A stretch of DNA of 64,000 nt from NCBI RefSeq assembly GCF_025821625.1, contig NZ_JACKSH010000018.1:1-64000 (forward strand), given 5' to 3'. A program made the position numbers and the translations under genes. Origin of the DNA: Mycolicibacterium pyrenivorans (GTDB taxonomy: Bacteria; Actinomycetota; Actinomycetes; Mycobacteriales; Mycobacteriaceae). The notes beneath the pieces were generated by a model. It saw only the letters and a program-made list of their open reading frames with translations. It was not told where the DNA came from and did no database searches. Shown piece by piece: positions 62,927-64,000 of the stretch. Every line of letters begins with the position of its first letter. Position 1 is the first letter of the stretch.

Positions 62927-63840
62927 CCACCACCGGCCCGGCCGACGGTGACCACGCCGCGCGCTTCACCCACCTGCGGCCGCTACTGTTCACGATCGCC
63001 TACGAGATCCTTGGCTCGGCAACCGAATCCGACGACGTGCTGCAGGACAGCTATCTGCGCTGGGCGGATGTCGACCTCGCCACGGTACGGGACTCCAAGG
63101 CGTTTCTGGCGCAGTTGGTGACCCGGGAGGCGCTCAACGCGGTACGCACCCGCACGCGTCGACGGGAGGACTACGTCGGCCCGTGGCTGCCCGAACCGCT
63201 GCTGCTCGACGACCGCGACGCCTCCGCCGACATCGTTCTGGCCGAATCGGTTTCGATGGCGATGCTCATTCTGCTCGAGACGCTGACCCCCGATGAGCGC
63301 GCGGTGTTCGTGCTGCACGAGGTCTTCGGCTTCGACTACGACGAGATCGCCTCCGCGGTGACGAAGTCCGTCGCCATGGTGCGTCAGATGGCGCACCGTG
63401 CACGGGAACACGTACACGCGCGCCGGAAACGGTTCGGGCCTGTCGACACCGCCTGGACGGCACAGATCACCGAACGGTTCCTGGCCGCGGCTCACACCGG
63501 CGACGTCGACGGTCTGCTCGGCCTGCTTGCGCCGCATGTCACGTGGACGGCCGACAGCGGCGGCAAGGCCAAGGCGATTCGGCGGCCGGTGGTGGGCGCG
63601 AAGCGGGTTGCGGCACTCATCGCGAGCTTCTTCCGGGTGGCGCCGCAGGTGTTTCCCGACCTTCGCGTCGAGACGGCCGTCTACAACAACGCCCCCGCGG
63701 TCCTCGCCTACAGCGGCGACCGCCTGCAGGGAATGTTCCTGGTCGAAGTCGTCGAGGACAAGATCACCAACTTCTACGCGGTGGTGAATCCGGACAAGCT
63801 CGCCGGGATCACGATCCCCAGGAAGCTCAGCAGACAGTGA
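62923..63840 (+). CDS. sigJ: ECF41-group RNA polymerase sigma factor SigJ
   Basis: 305 residues. Sigma region 2 (~15-80), region 4 (~110-165), and a C-terminal SnoaL-like (NTF2) domain. It has the ECF41 marks: WLPEPL (88-93) in the linker, DSGGK (211-215) and NPDKL (289-293) in the C-terminal domain. In this group the fused SnoaL-like domain controls the sigma activity in place of an anti-sigma factor. GTG 62923 overlaps the oxidoreductase stop. Probably directs both promoters at 61680-61706 and 63866-63892. Confidence 0.93.
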   Translation: MTTTGPADGDHAARFTHLRPLLFTIAYEILGSATESDDVLQDSYLRWADVDLATVRDSKAFLAQLVTREALNAVRTRTRRREDYVGPWLPEPLLLDDRDASADIVLAESVSMAMLILLETLTPDERAVFVLHEVFGFDYDEIASAVTKSVAMVRQMAHRAREHVHARRKRFGPVDTAWTAQITERFLAAAHTGDVDGLLGLLAPHVTWTADSGGKAKAIRRPVVGAKRVAALIASFFRVAPQVFPDLRVETAVYNNAPAVLAYSGDRLQGMFLVEVVEDKITNFYAVVNPDKLAGITIPRKLSRQ

Positions 63841-63865
63841 TCTCCACCACAGCCGGCCCAGATGG

Positions 63866-63892
63866 TGTCACACTCCGATGATGCGAGGTGTC
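63866..63892 (+). promoter_or_regulatory. second ECF41-type promoter
   Basis: TGTCACA (63866-63872), 16-nt spacer, TGTC (63889-63892), the same pattern and spacing as at 61680-61706. It lies 54 nt before the next oxidoreductase start. Confidence 0.65.
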
Positions 63893-63946
63893 TCGAGGTC
63901 AGACCGGCCCGACGATGGGCCGGGAAACCTCGAAGGAGCAAGAAGA

Positions 63947-64000
63947 ATGACCTCGAACCAGACCACCGTGTTGGTGATCGGCGGCGGGTACGCCGGTGTG
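63947..64000 (+). CDS. second FAD-dependent oxidoreductase (partial, runs off window)
   Basis: First 18 codons only: MTSNQTTVLVIGGGYAGV, an FAD-binding start closely similar to the oxidoreductase at 61715. AAGGAG 8-9 nt before the ATG. Probably a paralogue controlled by the same sigma factor. Confidence 0.7.
   Translation, partial: MTSNQTTVLVIGGGYAGV

Overview
The window is high-GC actinobacterial DNA, most likely from a fast-growing mycobacterium (Mycolicibacterium type). The reasons are frequent GTG starts, many ATGA/GTGA gene overlaps, genus-specific lipoproteins (LpqU, LpqT), a PE-PPE hydrolase, RpfB, UsfY, and a gene order that follows M. tuberculosis Rv1007c to Rv1031 for much of its length. 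All homology statements are recognition from sequence and memory; no search was run.

Left third (about 1-16.9 kb) is accessory and stress-related. It holds the 3' remnant of a YihY/BrkB membrane protein, a ChaB/Rho_N-type protein, secreted or lipid-anchored proteins, and an R2-like ligand-binding oxidase (R2lox) paired with a TetR regulator and a perfect operator. A large lipase-like secreted protein, a nitrobindin-like haem protein and a lone lycopene cyclase follow. Next is a sulfur-stress module (ArsR-rhodanese regulator, MddA-like methyltransferase, DUF4395, broken metallo-beta-lactamase gene). Then come a tRNA-Leu and several small stress genes, some behind SigF-type GTTT-N15-17-GGGTA promoters.

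Middle (16.9-36.5 kb): a single-strand kdpFABCDE potassium system preceded by an extra 28-codon ORF; an alpha/beta hydrolase; an acyl-CoA synthetase (prpE-like); DUF4383; then ppx, DUF501, ftsB-like, eno and lpqU in the conserved mycobacterial order; and an efeUOB iron-uptake operon with a DtxR/IdeR-like palindrome upstream.

Right part (36.5-61.7 kb) is core housekeeping: mazG, mfd, TetR, tRNA-Gln, glmU, prs, arsC, lpqT, an SDR, rplY, pth; an inserted block (ferredoxin-type protein, DrrAB-like ABC exporter, lipase maturation factor); then the pks16/fadD-like ligase, ispE, ksgA, rpfB, tatD, metG and gdhA. The window ends in an ECF41 sigma factor (sigJ) locus with two flavin oxidoreductases. 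Two matching ECF41-type promoters (TGTCAC[G/A]-N16-TGTC) precede the two oxidoreductase genes.

The strongest leads are the paired ECF41 promoters, the sulfur-stress module with its operator and degraded MBL gene, the R2lox/TetR operator, and a set of genes whose promoter -10 sits 6-7 nt from the start codon, as expected for leaderless mRNAs.
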